Positions 22,184-32,727 of a stretch of DNA of 64,000 nucleotides are shown here, one piece after another (the first letter of the stretch is position 1; each line of letters opens with the position of its first letter). Source of the DNA: Deinococcus sp. YIM 134068 (GTDB lineage: Bacteria; Deinococcota; Deinococci; Deinococcales; Deinococcaceae); contig NZ_JAZHPF010000008.1 of NCBI RefSeq assembly GCF_036543075.1, positions 62,001 to 126,000 on the forward strand. The letters run 5' to 3'. The translations under genes and the position numbers were made by a program. A model generated the notes under the pieces. It was given only the letters and a program-made list of their open reading frames with translations. It was not told the DNA's origin and did not search any database.

Positions 22184-23140
22184 CTACAACCTTCCCCAAT
22201 CCCGCAACCGTATCAGCGCCTCCAGCGTCAGCACACTGCGCCACTCCGCCTCTGCCCCCGGCCAGACCTCCGGGAAGGTCTCGCCCCACGACCAGTTCGG
22301 CCCCCAACTGCCGTCCTCCGCTTGCGAGGTGAGCAGGTGGGCGAGGGCCGCTGCGAGGGGTTCCTCCAGCCCGTGCGCGAGGGGGGAGGCGGGCGTGGGC
22401 GCGACGGAGAGGGCGCTCAGGCCGTAGCCCTCGAAGTCCGCCGGGGTCCGCGCGACCCGGACGGGCAGCACGTCGGCCAGGTACTCCAGCACGGGTTGAC
22501 GGTGGAGTTCGGGCACGTCCCCGGCCTGAGCGAAGACGGACGCGACGTGGTGGCCGTTCACGTCCCCCGCCTCCAGCCCGGCGAGGATGGCGTCGCGCGT
22601 CTCCACGGTGAGGAGGGCGAGCAGGCCCTCGGGCAGAGGGTCCGGCGTCAGGCCCGGCCAACGGTGGAGGAGGGCCACGATCTCCGCGCGCGGATTGACC
22701 CGAAAGGCCCCGAAGGTCGCCTCAAGCTGTCCCGGCTCCGCCTGACTCCACCACGGGGCATGGGGGTAGGACTCCGCCTCAGTCGGCAGGAAGGGCCAGA
22801 CCGTGCCACCTATCTCCGTGTGGAGATGCGAACGAAGCCACGTCACCGCCCCCCGCAACAGTTCCTCGTCCTCACCCACATTCAGCTTGTGCAGCACCCG
22901 CAGCGCCACCGAGGTCGCCAGCACGCTGCTCTCCGGGGCGCGCACATCTGGCTCCAGCGCGTGCCCGAAGCCGCCGTCGAGGTTCTGGTAGGCACGCAGG
23001 GCATCCAACACCCCGGAGGCCGGGCCGTCCTCGAAGGTGTGCCGGAAGAGGGCACGTTCCAGCGGACGCCCCTTCTCCAGCAGGAAGGCGCGGGCACGGG
23101 CGAACGCTTCCGGGGACAGGCGGGCGGCGGGCGCAGTCAT
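22184..23140 (-). CDS. Alpha/alpha-toroid (terpenoid-cyclase-like fold) protein, unknown function
   Basis: The 318-residue protein contains several repeats of the type found in squalene-cyclase/prenyltransferase barrels: LRAYQNLDGGFGHALEPD near residue 50, LRSHLHTEIGGTVWPF, LTSQAEDGSWGPNWSWG near 275 and LTLEALIRLRDWG at the end. The D-G-x-(F/W)-G units are QW-like turns. There is no DxDD or DxD catalytic motif, so cyclase activity is not supported. It lies downstream of and in line with a GH15 gene (57 bases), with its own TACGCT box, so a shared carbohydrate role is only a guess. Confidence 0.7.
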   Translation of the reverse strand: MTAPAARLSPEAFARARAFLLEKGRPLERALFRHTFEDGPASGVLDALRAYQNLDGGFGHALEPDVRAPESSVLATSVALRVLHKLNVGEDEELLRGAVTWLRSHLHTEIGGTVWPFLPTEAESYPHAPWWSQAEPGQLEATFGAFRVNPRAEIVALLHRWPGLTPDPLPEGLLALLTVETRDAILAGLEAGDVNGHHVASVFAQAGDVPELHRQPVLEYLADVLPVRVARTPADFEGYGLSALSVAPTPASPLAHGLEEPLAAALAHLLTSQAEDGSWGPNWSWGETFPEVWPGAEAEWRSVLTLEALIRLRDWGRL

Positions 23141-23146
23141 GGGGGG

Positions 23147-23152
23147 AGCGTA
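23147..23152 (-). promoter_or_regulatory. Leaderless -10 element for the toroid-protein gene
   Basis: TACGCT on the minus strand, 6 bases before the ATG. Confidence 0.55.
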
Positions 23153-23197
23153 ACACTGGGACGGTTGGGCTGGTCCCCTCGTCTCACCGCCCAGGAG

Positions 23198-24916
23198 TCA
23201 GGGGCTGTCGCCGGTGCCCGACCGCTTCTCCGACAGTTCCCCGATCACTCCCAAGAGCGCCGCGTGAACGAAGGTCTGTGGGAAGTTCCCCAGCAGGGCA
23301 CCCGTGGCGGGGTCGGCCTCCTCCGCGATCAATCCGAGGTCGTTGGTGAAGGCCAGCACCCGGTCCAGAATCTCACGCGCCCGCACGGGGTCCACCGCCG
23401 TCCAGTACAACGCGACCCAGAGCGTGCCCGCCAGGAAGGCCCCCTCGCCCGTTCCGCGCTCCTGAAGGGTGCGCCAGTACAGGCCGTCCGCGTGGTGGTC
23501 GCGCTCCAGCACGCGCAGGGTCGCCCGCATCTCGGGGGCGTCGGGCGCGCAGTAGCCCCAGATGGGGTAGAGGGCCGCCACCACGTCCACCTCCTCCCGT
23601 CCGGCCACCGCCGCGAATGCGCCCTCACTTGTCAGGCCGTGGTCCGAAATCCAGGCGCGGATGTCCCCGGCCAGGGTCCTCCAACGCTCCCCGGTCGCCG
23701 GGTCCGGGTGCAGCTCCGCGAGGCGTTCGAGGCCGACCGCGCCGAGCACTTTGCTCGACAGGTAGGGCAGGACCTCTTCCTCCTCCCAGATGCCGTTGTC
23801 GGAGTCCTCCCAGTGGGCGCACAGGTACTCGGCGACGGGTTCGAGGACCGGCCAGTGTTCCTCCAGCTCGGCGGGGCTGTACAGGCCTGCGCTCGCCAGC
23901 AGGATGTTGCCGTACACGTCGAGCTGGACCTGAGACACGGCGGCGTTCCCGATCTGCACGGGGCGGCTCTCCCGGTATCCGGCGAGGGGCAGTTCTTCCA
24001 CCCCCGGCGCGTCCTCGGCGGCGACGGTCGCCAGCGGGGGAAGGGGCTGGGTGAGGTCCCGGCCCGAGGCGGAGCGGCACACGAAGTCCATGAAGCCGCG
24101 CCCCAGCGTGCCCTCGTTGCCTGGACTCAGCCGCGAGAGCGCCCGCACGATCATCCCCGAGTCGCGGAACCACACATAGCGGTAGTCGTAGTTGCGCTTT
24201 CCCCCCACGACTTCCGGCAGCGAGGTCGTCGCCGCGCTGATGACGCTCCCCGTCTCCTCGTAGGTGAGGAGCCTCAGCGCCCGCAGCGAGTCGCGCGCGG
24301 CCCCCTCGTAGGGACCGCTGTAGACCGTCTCGCTCGCCACGCCGCGCCACGCCGTCAGGGAGGCGTCCAGCCACGCCTCTGGGTTCGCCCGGCCCGGCGG
24401 CCCGTCGCCCAGGAAGGCCCAGCCCGATGCCCCCGCCGGAACGCACAGCCGCACCATGTCCCCCTCAACTTGGAGCGGATGCGAGGCGCTGAGCCAGCGG
24501 TGGGCGTCGAGCTGCACGGCCTCCCCGTCGCGGGAGAGGAGGGGCGGGCGGCGGGCATAGTCGGGAGCGGCCCGCAGGACGAGCGTCGCGCCCCCGGAGC
24601 CGCGCACGAGGCGGCACACGCCGCGCGGCAACTCCGGCCCGTAGGGCATGAAATCCACGAGCGTCACGTCCCCGCCTTCGGTTCTCAGGTGCGTCTCCAA
24701 TATGCCGCTGTCGTCCAAGTAGGCGCGGCGCAGCGGGGTCACGTCACCCTCCACCCGCCACTCACCGCCCAGCTCCGGGTCGATCAGGCCCGCCAGCAGC
24801 GAGGGGGCGTCGAACCGTTCCGGGCAGTACCAGACCACGCTCCCCGCACGGGTGACGAGCGCGGCGGTACGGCGGTCCCCGACGACGCCGAGGTCACGGA
24901 TGAGCGGCTGTGTCAT
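23198..24916 (-). CDS. Glycoside hydrolase family 15 protein (trehalase/glucoamylase-like)
   Basis: The 572-residue protein has an N-terminal beta-rich trehalase-like domain (IRDLGVVGDRRTAALVTRAG, CPERFDAPSLLAGLID) and a C-terminal alpha-toroid GH15 domain. Catalytic-domain landmarks are NYDYRYVWFRDSG (242-254), QIGNAAVSQVQLDVYG (321-336), HWEDSDNGIWEE with general-acid E378, and a second acidic site in LIAEEADP before GNFPQTFVHAAL. Family members release glucose from trehalose or alpha-glucans in the cytoplasm, and bacterial proteins with this architecture are mostly trehalase-like. No signal peptide is present. A TAGGCT box lies 6 bases before ATG. Confidence 0.88.
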   Translation of the reverse strand: MTQPLIRDLGVVGDRRTAALVTRAGSVVWYCPERFDAPSLLAGLIDPELGGEWRVEGDVTPLRRAYLDDSGILETHLRTEGGDVTLVDFMPYGPELPRGVCRLVRGSGGATLVLRAAPDYARRPPLLSRDGEAVQLDAHRWLSASHPLQVEGDMVRLCVPAGASGWAFLGDGPPGRANPEAWLDASLTAWRGVASETVYSGPYEGAARDSLRALRLLTYEETGSVISAATTSLPEVVGGKRNYDYRYVWFRDSGMIVRALSRLSPGNEGTLGRGFMDFVCRSASGRDLTQPLPPLATVAAEDAPGVEELPLAGYRESRPVQIGNAAVSQVQLDVYGNILLASAGLYSPAELEEHWPVLEPVAEYLCAHWEDSDNGIWEEEEVLPYLSSKVLGAVGLERLAELHPDPATGERWRTLAGDIRAWISDHGLTSEGAFAAVAGREEVDVVAALYPIWGYCAPDAPEMRATLRVLERDHHADGLYWRTLQERGTGEGAFLAGTLWVALYWTAVDPVRAREILDRVLAFTNDLGLIAEEADPATGALLGNFPQTFVHAALLGVIGELSEKRSGTGDSP

Positions 24917-24922
24917 TCCGAT

Positions 24923-24928
24923 AGCCTA
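24923..24928 (-). promoter_or_regulatory. Leaderless -10 element for the GH15 gene
   Basis: TAGGCT on the minus strand, 6 bases before the ATG. Confidence 0.55.
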
Positions 24929-25025
24929 GAGAGTTGGCCGCCTCGCCCGTTGGGGTGTAAATCTCTTCCGCAGGCCCGATGAGAGGACGCTGATTGAGAG
25001 GGGGAGGAGACGGAAGAGGCTGTCC

Positions 25026-25095
25026 TTTTGCTCCCTCTCCCCCTGCGGGGGAGGGCTGGGGAGAGGGGTGGCGGGCGCAGCTCGCCCAGAGGTCG
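25026..25095. repeat. Dispersed repeat, type A
   Basis: TTTTGCTCCCTCTCCCCCTG then GGGGAGGGCTGGGGAGAGG and GCGGGCGCAGCTCGCC. It lies between two genes of the same strand. Confidence 0.75.
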
Positions 25096-25129
25096 GGGGT
25101 TAGAAGTGCGCTGACAGCCTCCCCCCGTC

Positions 25130-26323
25130 CTACACCGTCCCCAGCTTCGCCAAATCCTGCCGCGCCCGCAGGAAGTTGGGCCGGGTTTTAAGTGCCTGAC
25201 TGTAGGCGGCCTTCGCCTGCGCCGTGCGGCCCAGGGCGGCCAGCGCGCGGCCCCGCCAGTACAGCGCCTCCTCGTGGGCGGGGGCGTCACGCAGGATGGC
25301 GCTCGTCAGCCGCATCACGTCCGCATACCGGCCCGTGCGGGTGTACGCCTCCAGCGGCCCGAAGGAGTACCACGTCGCCCGCCACGGCAGGCCACCGACC
25401 GCCCGCGCCGGACGGGTGGGGTCGAGGGCGGGGTCGGCCTCCGCCGCGAACGCCTGATCGAAGGCCCGCGCCGCCCCCCGTGCGTCGCCGACGGCGAGCT
25501 TGGCGTGCCCCACGTTGAACCAGCCCACCGCGTCGTTCCGCCGCTCGGCCTCGGCCAGCGCCACCCGCAGCGCCTCGGTGCGGGCCGCCGCCGGGTCCGC
25601 ACGGAAGCCCAGCAGCTCCCGCACTTCCTCCTCCTTCTCGGCGGGCGAGACGACGAGGAAGGTGCGCCCGAACGACCGCCACAGCTCGTCGAAACGGGCG
25701 TAGGGCATGTTCAGGCGGCCCATGTAGGAGTCCAGCGCGTTGAAGATGCCCTTCTCGTCGTCGTAGCCGGTCAGGAGGCGGTAGTGGCCCATCCCGCCGC
25801 TGTCGTGGGTGACGAACCACGTCTCCACGACGACCGGGAAGCCCGCCGCGATCAGCCGCTTGAGCAGCGCGCGGTCGCCGTTCGTGGCGAGGTGGACGTT
25901 CATGCCCTCCGCCCGCGCGAAGGCCGCCAGCTCGTCGGGTGACACGTTCACGTCCCAGCGGTACGGCTTGAGCCGGGGCGCGATGTCGTACTGGTCGAGT
26001 TCTCCCCCCCAGCGGCTCAGCGCCATCCCCACCGTCACCGGCCCGCAGTTGTTCAGCCGCTGGTACTCGTGCCGCACGGCGGGCACCTTCGCGGCGGCTG
26101 GCAGCGGCGGGGGAGAGGGTGGGGCGACGACCTCCGGCTCCGGCTCCGGTTCGATGACGGGGGGAGTGACCGCTTCAGGGGCGATCTCCGGCACCTCCGC
26201 CTCGGGCGTGACCGGAGCTGAATTTGTGACAGGAGCCTCCGACGAACGCTGGAACTGAAGGGCACCGAAGACGGTCGCCCCCACGAGCAGGCCAGCGGTC
26301 AGCAGCACGGCGGGAAGTCGCAT
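25130..26323 (-). CDS. Secreted C39-like (papain-fold) protease with TPR repeats
   Basis: The 397-residue protein has a hydrophobic N-terminal signal/anchor (3-23) and a Pro/Glu/Val-rich linker to about 78. A C39-like peptidase domain (85-235) follows with LNNCGPVTVGMAL (C93), GMGHYRLLTGYDD (H180) and NALDSYMG (D198), a complete Cys-His-Asp set. Two or three TPR-like helix pairs (about 255-395; WFNVGHAKLAVGDARGA, EEALYWRGRALAALGRTAQA) end the protein. It is probably exported and processes or binds peptides outside the membrane; no bacteriocin or ABC exporter is nearby. GTG at 26326 is an alternative start because TAAGAT lies just upstream. Confidence 0.82.
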   Translation of the reverse strand: MRLPAVLLTAGLLVGATVFGALQFQRSSEAPVTNSAPVTPEAEVPEIAPEAVTPPVIEPEPEPEVVAPPSPPPLPAAAKVPAVRHEYQRLNNCGPVTVGMALSRWGGELDQYDIAPRLKPYRWDVNVSPDELAAFARAEGMNVHLATNGDRALLKRLIAAGFPVVVETWFVTHDSGGMGHYRLLTGYDDEKGIFNALDSYMGRLNMPYARFDELWRSFGRTFLVVSPAEKEEEVRELLGFRADPAAARTEALRVALAEAERRNDAVGWFNVGHAKLAVGDARGAARAFDQAFAAEADPALDPTRPARAVGGLPWRATWYSFGPLEAYTRTGRYADVMRLTSAILRDAPAHEEALYWRGRALAALGRTAQAKAAYSQALKTRPNFLRARQDLAKLGTV

Positions 26324-26340
26324 CACCTCTCATCTTAGAG

Positions 26341-26458
26341 AGTCTTCATGATTTGTGATTGAGTTGAAAACGTGGACTGGGACAGGTTTGGGAGTGATGA
26401 GCGATGAGGGGTCGCGGACAGGTTCTTCCTCAGCACTCGTGCCTCAACCCTCAGCCCT
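26341..26458. repeat. Iterated-word spacer before the E1-beta stop
   Basis: GAGTGATGAGCGATGAGG is answered by CCTCAGCACTCGTGCCTCA; the words are irregular. No gene is present. Confidence 0.4.
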
Positions 26459-27460
26459 TCAGTACCTCACGACCTCCCGGATCGCCCGCGCCACCCGCAC
26501 CGGATTGGGGCGATACACGTCCTCGACCGAGGTGAAGGGCGGGTACGGCGCGTCGAAGCCCGTCACGCGGACGATGGGCGCGCGCAGGAACTCGATGGCC
26601 TCCTCGGCGATGGTCGCGCTGACCTCGGAGTGAAACCCGTTCGTGCGCGGGGCCTCGCTGACGACGACGGCGCGGCCCGTCTTGCGGACGCTCGCCAGCA
26701 CGGTCTCCGTGTCCATAGGCACCAGCGTCCGCAGGTCCACGACCTCCACGCCGATCCCGTGGGCGCGGGCGGCCTCGGCGGCCCGCGTGCAGACCTCCAC
26801 CATGCCGCCGTAACAGATCACGGTCACGTCGTCCCCCGTCGTGACGAGGCGGGCCTGCCCCAGCGGCGTCGTGTAGTGGCCCTCCGGCACGGCCTCCTTC
26901 GCGCTGCGGTAGAGCTTGATCGCCTCGAAGAAGAACACCGGGTCGGGGTCGGCGATGGCGGAGAGCAGCAGTCCCTTCGCGTCGGCGGGCGTGCTGGGAA
27001 TGACCACCTTCACGCCGGGGACGTGGGCGAGGATCGCCTCCGGCGAGTCGGCGTGCTGCTCGGGCGTGTGGACGCCACCGCCGTAGGGCGCGCGCACGAC
27101 CATCGGCAGGTGGAAGCGCGAGCGGGTGCGGTGGCGGTATCTCCCCAGGTGCGACAACACCTGATCGAGCGCCGGGTACAGGAAGCCCGCGAACTGAATC
27201 TCCGCCACGGGCTTCAGGCCCGCCAGTCCCATCCCGATGCCCAGCCCCACGATGCCCGCCTCCGCGAGCGGGGTATCGAAGACCCGCTCCGCCCCGAAGC
27301 GCGCCTGTAGCCCGTCCGTCGCCCGGAACACGCCGCCCATCACGCCCACGTCCTCCCCGAAGATGTGAACCGTTGGGTCCCCCTCCAGCGCGAGGGCGAG
27401 CGCGTCGTTGATAGCGGCGACCATCGTCATGGTCCTGGTGGGGGTGGCGGTGGCGGTCAT
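26459..27460 (-). CDS. 2-oxoacid dehydrogenase E1 component, beta subunit
   Basis: The 333-residue protein is the beta chain of an alpha2-beta2 thiamine-diphosphate dehydrogenase. It has [14 protein letters not shown] at the start, the cofactor-activating glutamate region [19 protein letters not shown], the loop [20 protein letters not shown], and a transketolase C-terminal domain with [13 protein letters not shown] and [15 protein letters not shown]. The pattern fits branched-chain 2-oxoacid or acetoin/pyruvate E1 enzymes; substrate choice cannot be settled here. It follows the alpha subunit gene through an 82-base iterated-word spacer. The E2 and E3 genes are not seen. Confidence 0.92.
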   Translation of the reverse strand: MTATATPTRTMTMVAAINDALALALEGDPTVHIFGEDVGVMGGVFRATDGLQARFGAERVFDTPLAEAGIVGLGIGMGLAGLKPVAEIQFAGFLYPALDQVLSHLGRYRHRTRSRFHLPMVVRAPYGGGVHTPEQHADSPEAILAHVPGVKVVIPSTPADAKGLLLSAIADPDPVFFFEAIKLYRSAKEAVPEGHYTTPLGQARLVTTGDDVTVICYGGMVEVCTRAAEAARAHGIGVEVVDLRTLVPMDTETVLASVRKTGRAVVVSEAPRTNGFHSEVSATIAEEAIEFLRAPIVRVTGFDAPYPPFTSVEDVYRPNPVRVARAIREVVRY

Positions 27461-27465
27461 GCGTG

Positions 27466-27540
27466 GGCCTTTCGGGAGCGTGTGGCGTGTGGCCTGTGGC
27501 TTACGGGGGCTGAGAGCTGACGGCTGACGGCTGAGAGCTG
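27466..27540. repeat. Iterated-word spacer inside the E1 operon
   Basis: GTGTGGCGTGTGGCCTGTGGC followed (shortened here) by AGCTGACGGCTGACGGCTG words. It separates the alpha and beta genes. Confidence 0.6.
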
Positions 27541-27542
27541 CC

Positions 27543-28631
<1,089 letters not shown>

Positions 28632-28792
28632 GGGGTCTCCACGAGGGGGCATGGGAAGGGCGGCGGGCCTGGGGGCGACCTGCCGGGGGCGATGGGCCGG
28701 GACGGCGGCCTGGGCGTGTGAGGCGTTCAGCCTAGCAGATGCCCCCGCCGCGAACCCCCCAAAGGAGGACGCGGAAGCGGGTGCCCGCCGCG

Positions 28793-28798
28793 TACACT
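28793..28798 (+). promoter_or_regulatory. Leaderless -10 element for the secreted hypothetical gene
   Basis: TACACT, 6 bases before the ATG at 28805. Confidence 0.6.
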
Positions 28799-28804
28799 GC
28801 CCCC

Positions 28805-29302
28805 ATGCGACGCGCGCTCCTGGTCCCGCTGGCCCTCGCCTTCCTGCTCGGCACGGCCCGCGCGGACCACCAGCAGGACAACCTGCGCCCGCTCACCGCC
28901 GCCGACCTGTGCCCGCCCGTCGCCTACGCCTACGTGGACGACGAGGAGCAGGAAGACCTCGCCGTCGCCCTCGACGAGCAGCTCGACCGTTACGCCACCC
29001 TCTACGGCGTGCCCTACGGCGATCCCAAGACCTGCACCGTCGCCCAGATTTTCACCCTCGACGCCTTCAAGGGCCGTGACGGGCGGATGCTGTATGCCCT
29101 CGACCTGAGCGTTCAGGCCGTCAAGCCCACGCGGTTGACGGTGGGTGCCCATACCTTCGAAGCGAGCGCGCTGGAGTTGTGGTCCACGTCGGGGTATGGC
29201 AGCGTCTCCAATGTGGAGGGGCTGGCGGACATGGCGGTGGACAGTGTGCGCGAGTATTACGAGGAACTGGCGTTGGCCTGGAAGGCGACGCACCGGAGGT
29301 AG
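28805..29302 (+). CDS. Secreted hypothetical protein
   Basis: The 165-residue protein has a clear Sec signal ([20 protein letters not shown], cleavage after ARA) and a mature domain of about 145 residues with two cysteines, C36 in [12 protein letters not shown] and another in [12 protein letters not shown], possibly a disulfide. The middle is acidic ([19 protein letters not shown]). I do not recognise the family. Expression appears leaderless from TACACT. It is a single gene convergent with the DUF4384 gene. Confidence 0.7.
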   Translation: MRRALLVPLALAFLLGTARADHQQDNLRPLTAADLCPPVAYAYVDDEEQEDLAVALDEQLDRYATLYGVPYGDPKTCTVAQIFTLDAFKGRDGRMLYALDLSVQAVKPTRLTVGAHTFEASALELWSTSGYGSVSNVEGLADMAVDSVREYYEELALAWKATHRR

Positions 29303-29329
29303 AGGGTGTTGGGGCAGGGTGTCTTGCCA

Positions 29330-29420
29330 CGGCTTGCCCCCACCCCCCTGCCCCCTACCCCCAGACTTGCAAAGCTGCGAAGCAGAGGGGGCAGGGGGAG
29401 TGGCGCTGCGCTAGGCAAGT
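29330..29420. repeat. Dispersed repeat, C-rich variant with nested module
   Basis: CCCCCTGCCCCCTACCCCC, then the nested module ACTTGCAAAGCTGCGAAGCA, then GAGGGGGCAGGGGG. The nested module resembles those at 29628 and 39330. The surrounding 505-base gap (29303-29807) holds repeats and a terminator but no gene. Confidence 0.65.
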
Positions 29421-29602
29421 GTTTATGGGCCGCGCCCGTGGGCGTGTTCTCTGGCTGGCAAGGTCTGATCTTGTTGCGCGCTGTTTGGAAGGCCCACCGT
29501 CTCGCTCCGCGAGCAAGGCGTGGTGGTGGCTTGGGGCGTCGACTCACGGGTGAGAATCGGTCATCGAGAGTGACGGTTTCAAGAGCGCAGAAGTACAAGC
29601 AG

Positions 29603-29680
29603 CTTTTCTCCCTCTCCCCTCGTGGGTGACTCGCAGAGCCGCGAAGCGGAGGGCCGGGGTGAGGGGGCGACGTGACGACT
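29603..29680. repeat. Dispersed repeat, type A with nested module
   Basis: TTTTCTCCCTCTCCCCTCGT, GGGTGACTCGCAGAGCCGCG, AAGCGGAGGGCCGGGGTGAG. The module TGACTCGCAGAGCCGCGAAG is inserted between the two arms of the normal hairpin. Confidence 0.75.
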
Positions 29681-29713
29681 TCACCGCACTACCTCCACAA
29701 GCCGCCAAAGAAG

Positions 29714-29745
29714 CAGGCCGCCCCTTGAACGAGTGGGGCGGCCTG
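29714..29745 (-). terminator. Probable intrinsic terminator for the DUF4384 gene
   Basis: An 11-base-pair stem (CAGGCCGCCCC / GGGGCGGCCTG) with a 10-base loop; on the minus strand it is followed by CTTCTTT. Confidence 0.75.
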
Positions 29746-29807
29746 TCCTTCAGTTTGGAGAAGTGGAGAGGGCGTCCCTCTCAGCCTCGAATCCCAGTGT
29801 CAACCCC

Positions 29808-30722
29808 TCAGCGCCGGGTGCGGCTGATCTGCACCTCGAAGCGGTCGCCACGCTGGCGGACGTTCAACTCGACGCGCTCCTGGCCCCGGCGGAACTCGCC
29901 GACGATGCGGCGGTTATTCTGGCGCACGTCCACCTGACGGTAGCCCTCGGCGCGCAGGCGCTCGGCGTACTCGGCGTACACGTCGTCCACGCTCGCGCGG
30001 CGCTGGAAGCTCGTCTGCCAGTCGCGGTCGCCGAAGAAGGGGGTGGGCTGGACCGGGGCGGGGCGAACAGGCTGCACGGGGCGGACGGGCGCGGGCTGCA
30101 CGGGGGCCGGACGGACCGGGGCGGGCGCGGGCTGCGCCGCCACGCGGGGGGCCACGTTGTAGTAGGCGGTGGCGCTGATCCACGCATCGGGCTGCACGGG
30201 GTTGACCACGATGCTCAGAGCCTGCGCGAGGCGCTCCTGGCCCTGCACGTTCACGGTGGCGAAGGAGTCCTGCCCGGCCTTGAAGGTGGCGATCTGATCG
30301 AGGTTCAGCGGCGTGCGGCTCGCCAGCGCGAGGACCTTGTTCAGCCCGTAGGGCGCGGCGATGTCGAAGGTGAAGGGGTCGCCCGCCTCGGGGAAGGCTT
30401 TGGTCGTGTTCGCCTTGAGGAAGTTGGCACCGCTGCGGTAGCGGTTGGGCAGGATCAGGTCCACGTTGCCCTGCGGGTCCACGTTGAACAGGTACACGTA
30501 GGAGTCCTGATTCACACTCGTGTAGAGCCGGATGCGCTCGCCGGGCGCGTAATTCGCCGCCTGGGTGCCGTTCGCCGTGCGGTCGGTCCAGACTTTCACG
30601 GTCAGCTCGGTGGGCACCGGGTTGACGATGATGCTCTGCGCGCTGAGCCGGGGCGCGGCCCCCGCCGTGCCGAGCAGGGCACCGAGGGTGAGGAGAGTGG
30701 AGTGGGTCAGGAGCTTGTTCAT
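29808..30722 (-). CDS. Secreted DUF4384 domain protein
   Basis: The 304-residue protein starts [21 protein letters not shown], a signal peptide ending near GAAP. The DUF4384 region follows: [35 protein letters not shown], and [14 protein letters not shown]. After about residue 195 comes a Pro/Val/Arg/Gln repeat tract (units [14 protein letters not shown]), then a C-terminal domain rich in Arg with [18 protein letters not shown] and [14 protein letters not shown], a beta-rich region. The function is unknown; DUF4384 is often found in cell-surface or secretion proteins. A longer in-frame extension upstream lacks a signal and is rejected. Confidence 0.78.
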   Translation of the reverse strand: MNKLLTHSTLLTLGALLGTAGAAPRLSAQSIIVNPVPTELTVKVWTDRTANGTQAANYAPGERIRLYTSVNQDSYVYLFNVDPQGNVDLILPNRYRSGANFLKANTTKAFPEAGDPFTFDIAAPYGLNKVLALASRTPLNLDQIATFKAGQDSFATVNVQGQERLAQALSIVVNPVQPDAWISATAYYNVAPRVAAQPAPAPVRPAPVQPAPVRPVQPVRPAPVQPTPFFGDRDWQTSFQRRASVDDVYAEYAERLRAEGYRQVDVRQNNRRIVGEFRRGQERVELNVRQRGDRFEVQISRTRR

Positions 30723-30928
30723 GCCCCAGACTGTGCCCGCCGCGCTTGACGCGGGACTGATGGGCTTCCTCAGCGAACGTTTCAGGCGTCTCACGGGGAA
30801 CTCACGGCCCGGCCCTCTCCGGTGCCTCTGACCGAGGGTAAGAGACGGCGGGTGCCTCTTCTGGTGACTGGAACCTGGCGACTCCCCAAACGGTCCAGCC
30901 GCCACGAACACCCCCAGGACCGACGCAT

Positions 30929-30934
30929 TACACT
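30929..30934 (+). promoter_or_regulatory. Leaderless -10 element for the molybdopterin-fold gene
   Basis: TACACT, 6 bases before the GTG at 30941. Confidence 0.65.
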
Positions 30935-30940
30935 CCGGGC

Positions 30941-31483
30941 GTGTCCTCGCGGATTCGTCTCCTCCTCTCGCTGGTGGCCCTCGCGTCGGGGATGACGTTT
31001 GGGGTGGGACGGACCGACCCGGCGCTGGCCCCCTTCGCCTACCTGCGCCCCGGTCGGCCCCTGCCCGCGTCCCGGCCCGGCGAGCGCATCCTGCTGACGG
31101 TAGAGGGCGGCCCCCGCACCTTCCGGCTCACCCGTGCCCAGCTCCTCGCCCTGCCGACCGTGCGGTATGCGACCGAGCATGTCCACCTGCGCCGCACCTT
31201 CACCTACGACGGGGTGCCGCTGCGGGACCTCGCCGAACTGGGAGGCTTCGCGGGGAGGGACCTGCGGGTATACGCAAGCAACGGCTTCGTGACGACCCTG
31301 CGCGCCCGCGACTACCAGGCCGCGCCCCTGATGGTCGCCCACACGGCGAACGGCAAGCCCATCCCGGTGATCGAGAAAGGTCCCCTCGCCGTCGTGCTGC
31401 CGAACGACTCCGCCCGCTTCCCGGTGCGGGTGTACGGGGCGGCGTGGGTGTGGTTCGTCGAGCGCATCACGCCCGTTCCGTGA
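30941..31483 (+). CDS. Exported molybdopterin-fold (sulfite-oxidase-like) protein without cofactor residues
   Basis: The 180-residue protein starts with a signal peptide ([20 protein letters not shown]). The rest is the core of the oxidoreductase molybdopterin-binding fold: [53 protein letters not shown] and [11 protein letters not shown]. The conserved cysteine that ligates Mo in true sulfite-oxidase-family enzymes is not present and the domain is shorter, so it is probably a binding protein rather than an enzyme. The stop overlaps the start of a histidine kinase gene by GTGA, which points to a joint sensor function. Confidence 0.8.
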   Translation: MSSRIRLLLSLVALASGMTFGVGRTDPALAPFAYLRPGRPLPASRPGERILLTVEGGPRTFRLTRAQLLALPTVRYATEHVHLRRTFTYDGVPLRDLAELGGFAGRDLRVYASNGFVTTLRARDYQAAPLMVAHTANGKPIPVIEKGPLAVVLPNDSARFPVRVYGAAWVWFVERITPVP

Positions 31484-32727
31484 CGCCCGCCTCCCTTCTC
31501 GTCACCGCCGTCCACCGCCTTCCCCGCGCCGTCGTAATCCGCGAGGGCCTCCTGGCCGTGCTGCCCGCCCTGCTGACGGTGGGGCTGCTGCTCCTCGCCA
31601 CCCAGCCCGCCTACCAGACCCTGCTGAGGAGCCGCACGAGCTGGACCCCCTACGCCTATCAGGGCCTGACGCAGGACGTGCAGACGTATCAGGCGGCGCG
31701 GCTCGACCCCGCCCTGAGCGCGGGGGAGCGGCGTGACATCCGTGACCGGGCGCTGTCGAGCGCGCAGAGTCCGGCCCAGTTCACGGCCCTTGGCACGGTG
31801 GAGGGGTACGGCGACGCCCGGCTGGCGCGGGTGGCCCGGCTGCTGCGCGAGGACACGCCCGGTTCGGTCGCCGCCGCCGCCCGCGAGGCCGTCCGATTGA
31901 ACGCGCAGGCGGGCAGCTACGCCGACGAGACGCGGGTGGCCTCCCTGCGGGCGCTGGGGGAACTGCGCCGCGCGCTGATCGTCACCGCCGGCGTCACCGG
32001 GCTGCTGAGCATGCTCCTGACCCTGCGGGCGCTGCTGCTGTGGCGGGCCGAGCGTGACCGCCGCGCCCGCCGCGAGGCCCGGCAGAGAGAGGCCCTCAGC
32101 CTCGCCAGCCACGAGTTGCGCCGTCCCCTCCAGTCGCTCCTGCTCGCCAGCGACCTGCTGCGGCAGGCGGACACGCCCGTAGAGCGCCAGAGATTGCTCG
32201 GTGTCATCGAGGACAGCGCCGCCCAGATTGCCAGCCGCGCCGACCTCACCCGTCTCAACGACCTCTATCTGGATGTCACCCTGCGCGTTGTCCGCGCCGA
32301 CCTGCGCCCTCTGCTCGCCCGCTTCGCCGGGGAACGGGTCAGCGTCCACCTCCCGCCCGAACCCGTCGTCTGGACCGCCGATCCGGGCAGGGTGCGCCAG
32401 ATCGTCGAGAACCTCGTCGAGAACGCCCTGAAGTACACGGACGGCCCGGTGGAGGTCGGTCTGCGCCCGTGCGCCGATGAGCCGGAGATCACCGTGCGCG
32501 ACCACGGCCCCGGCCTTCCTCCCGAACTGCGCGAGCGCGTCTTCCTCCCCTACGAGCGCGGCCCGCGCGGCCTGTCCGGCGGTCAGGGCCTCGGCCTCTC
32601 CCTCGTGCGCCGCTACGCCCGTGCCCACGGCGGCGACGTGACCCTCGACGACGCGGAGGGAGGCGGCACCCTGGCGCGCGTCACGCTGGGGGAGCCGCCG
32701 CTGGTGGACGAGGGGGAGGATGTCTGA
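31480..32727 (+). CDS. Membrane sensor histidine kinase
   Basis: The 415-residue protein has two transmembrane helices (about 24-42 and 166-187) flanking an extracytoplasmic domain of about 120 residues, then HisKA with [13 protein letters not shown] (H211). An HATPase_c domain follows: N-box [14 protein letters not shown]1 [10 protein letters not shown] and G2 GQGLGLSLV. It lacks an obvious HAMP and has no response regulator gene next to it. It starts with GTG 31480 overlapping the upstream stop, so it is co-expressed with the exported molybdopterin-fold protein, a plausible ligand-binding partner for its extracytoplasmic domain. Confidence 0.9.
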   Translation: MTPASLLVTAVHRLPRAVVIREGLLAVLPALLTVGLLLLATQPAYQTLLRSRTSWTPYAYQGLTQDVQTYQAARLDPALSAGERRDIRDRALSSAQSPAQFTALGTVEGYGDARLARVARLLREDTPGSVAAAAREAVRLNAQAGSYADETRVASLRALGELRRALIVTAGVTGLLSMLLTLRALLLWRAERDRRARREARQREALSLASHELRRPLQSLLLASDLLRQADTPVERQRLLGVIEDSAAQIASRADLTRLNDLYLDVTLRVVRADLRPLLARFAGERVSVHLPPEPVVWTADPGRVRQIVENLVENALKYTDGPVEVGLRPCADEPEITVRDHGPGLPPELRERVFLPYERGPRGLSGGQGLGLSLVRRYARAHGGDVTLDDAEGGGTLARVTLGEPPLVDEGEDV

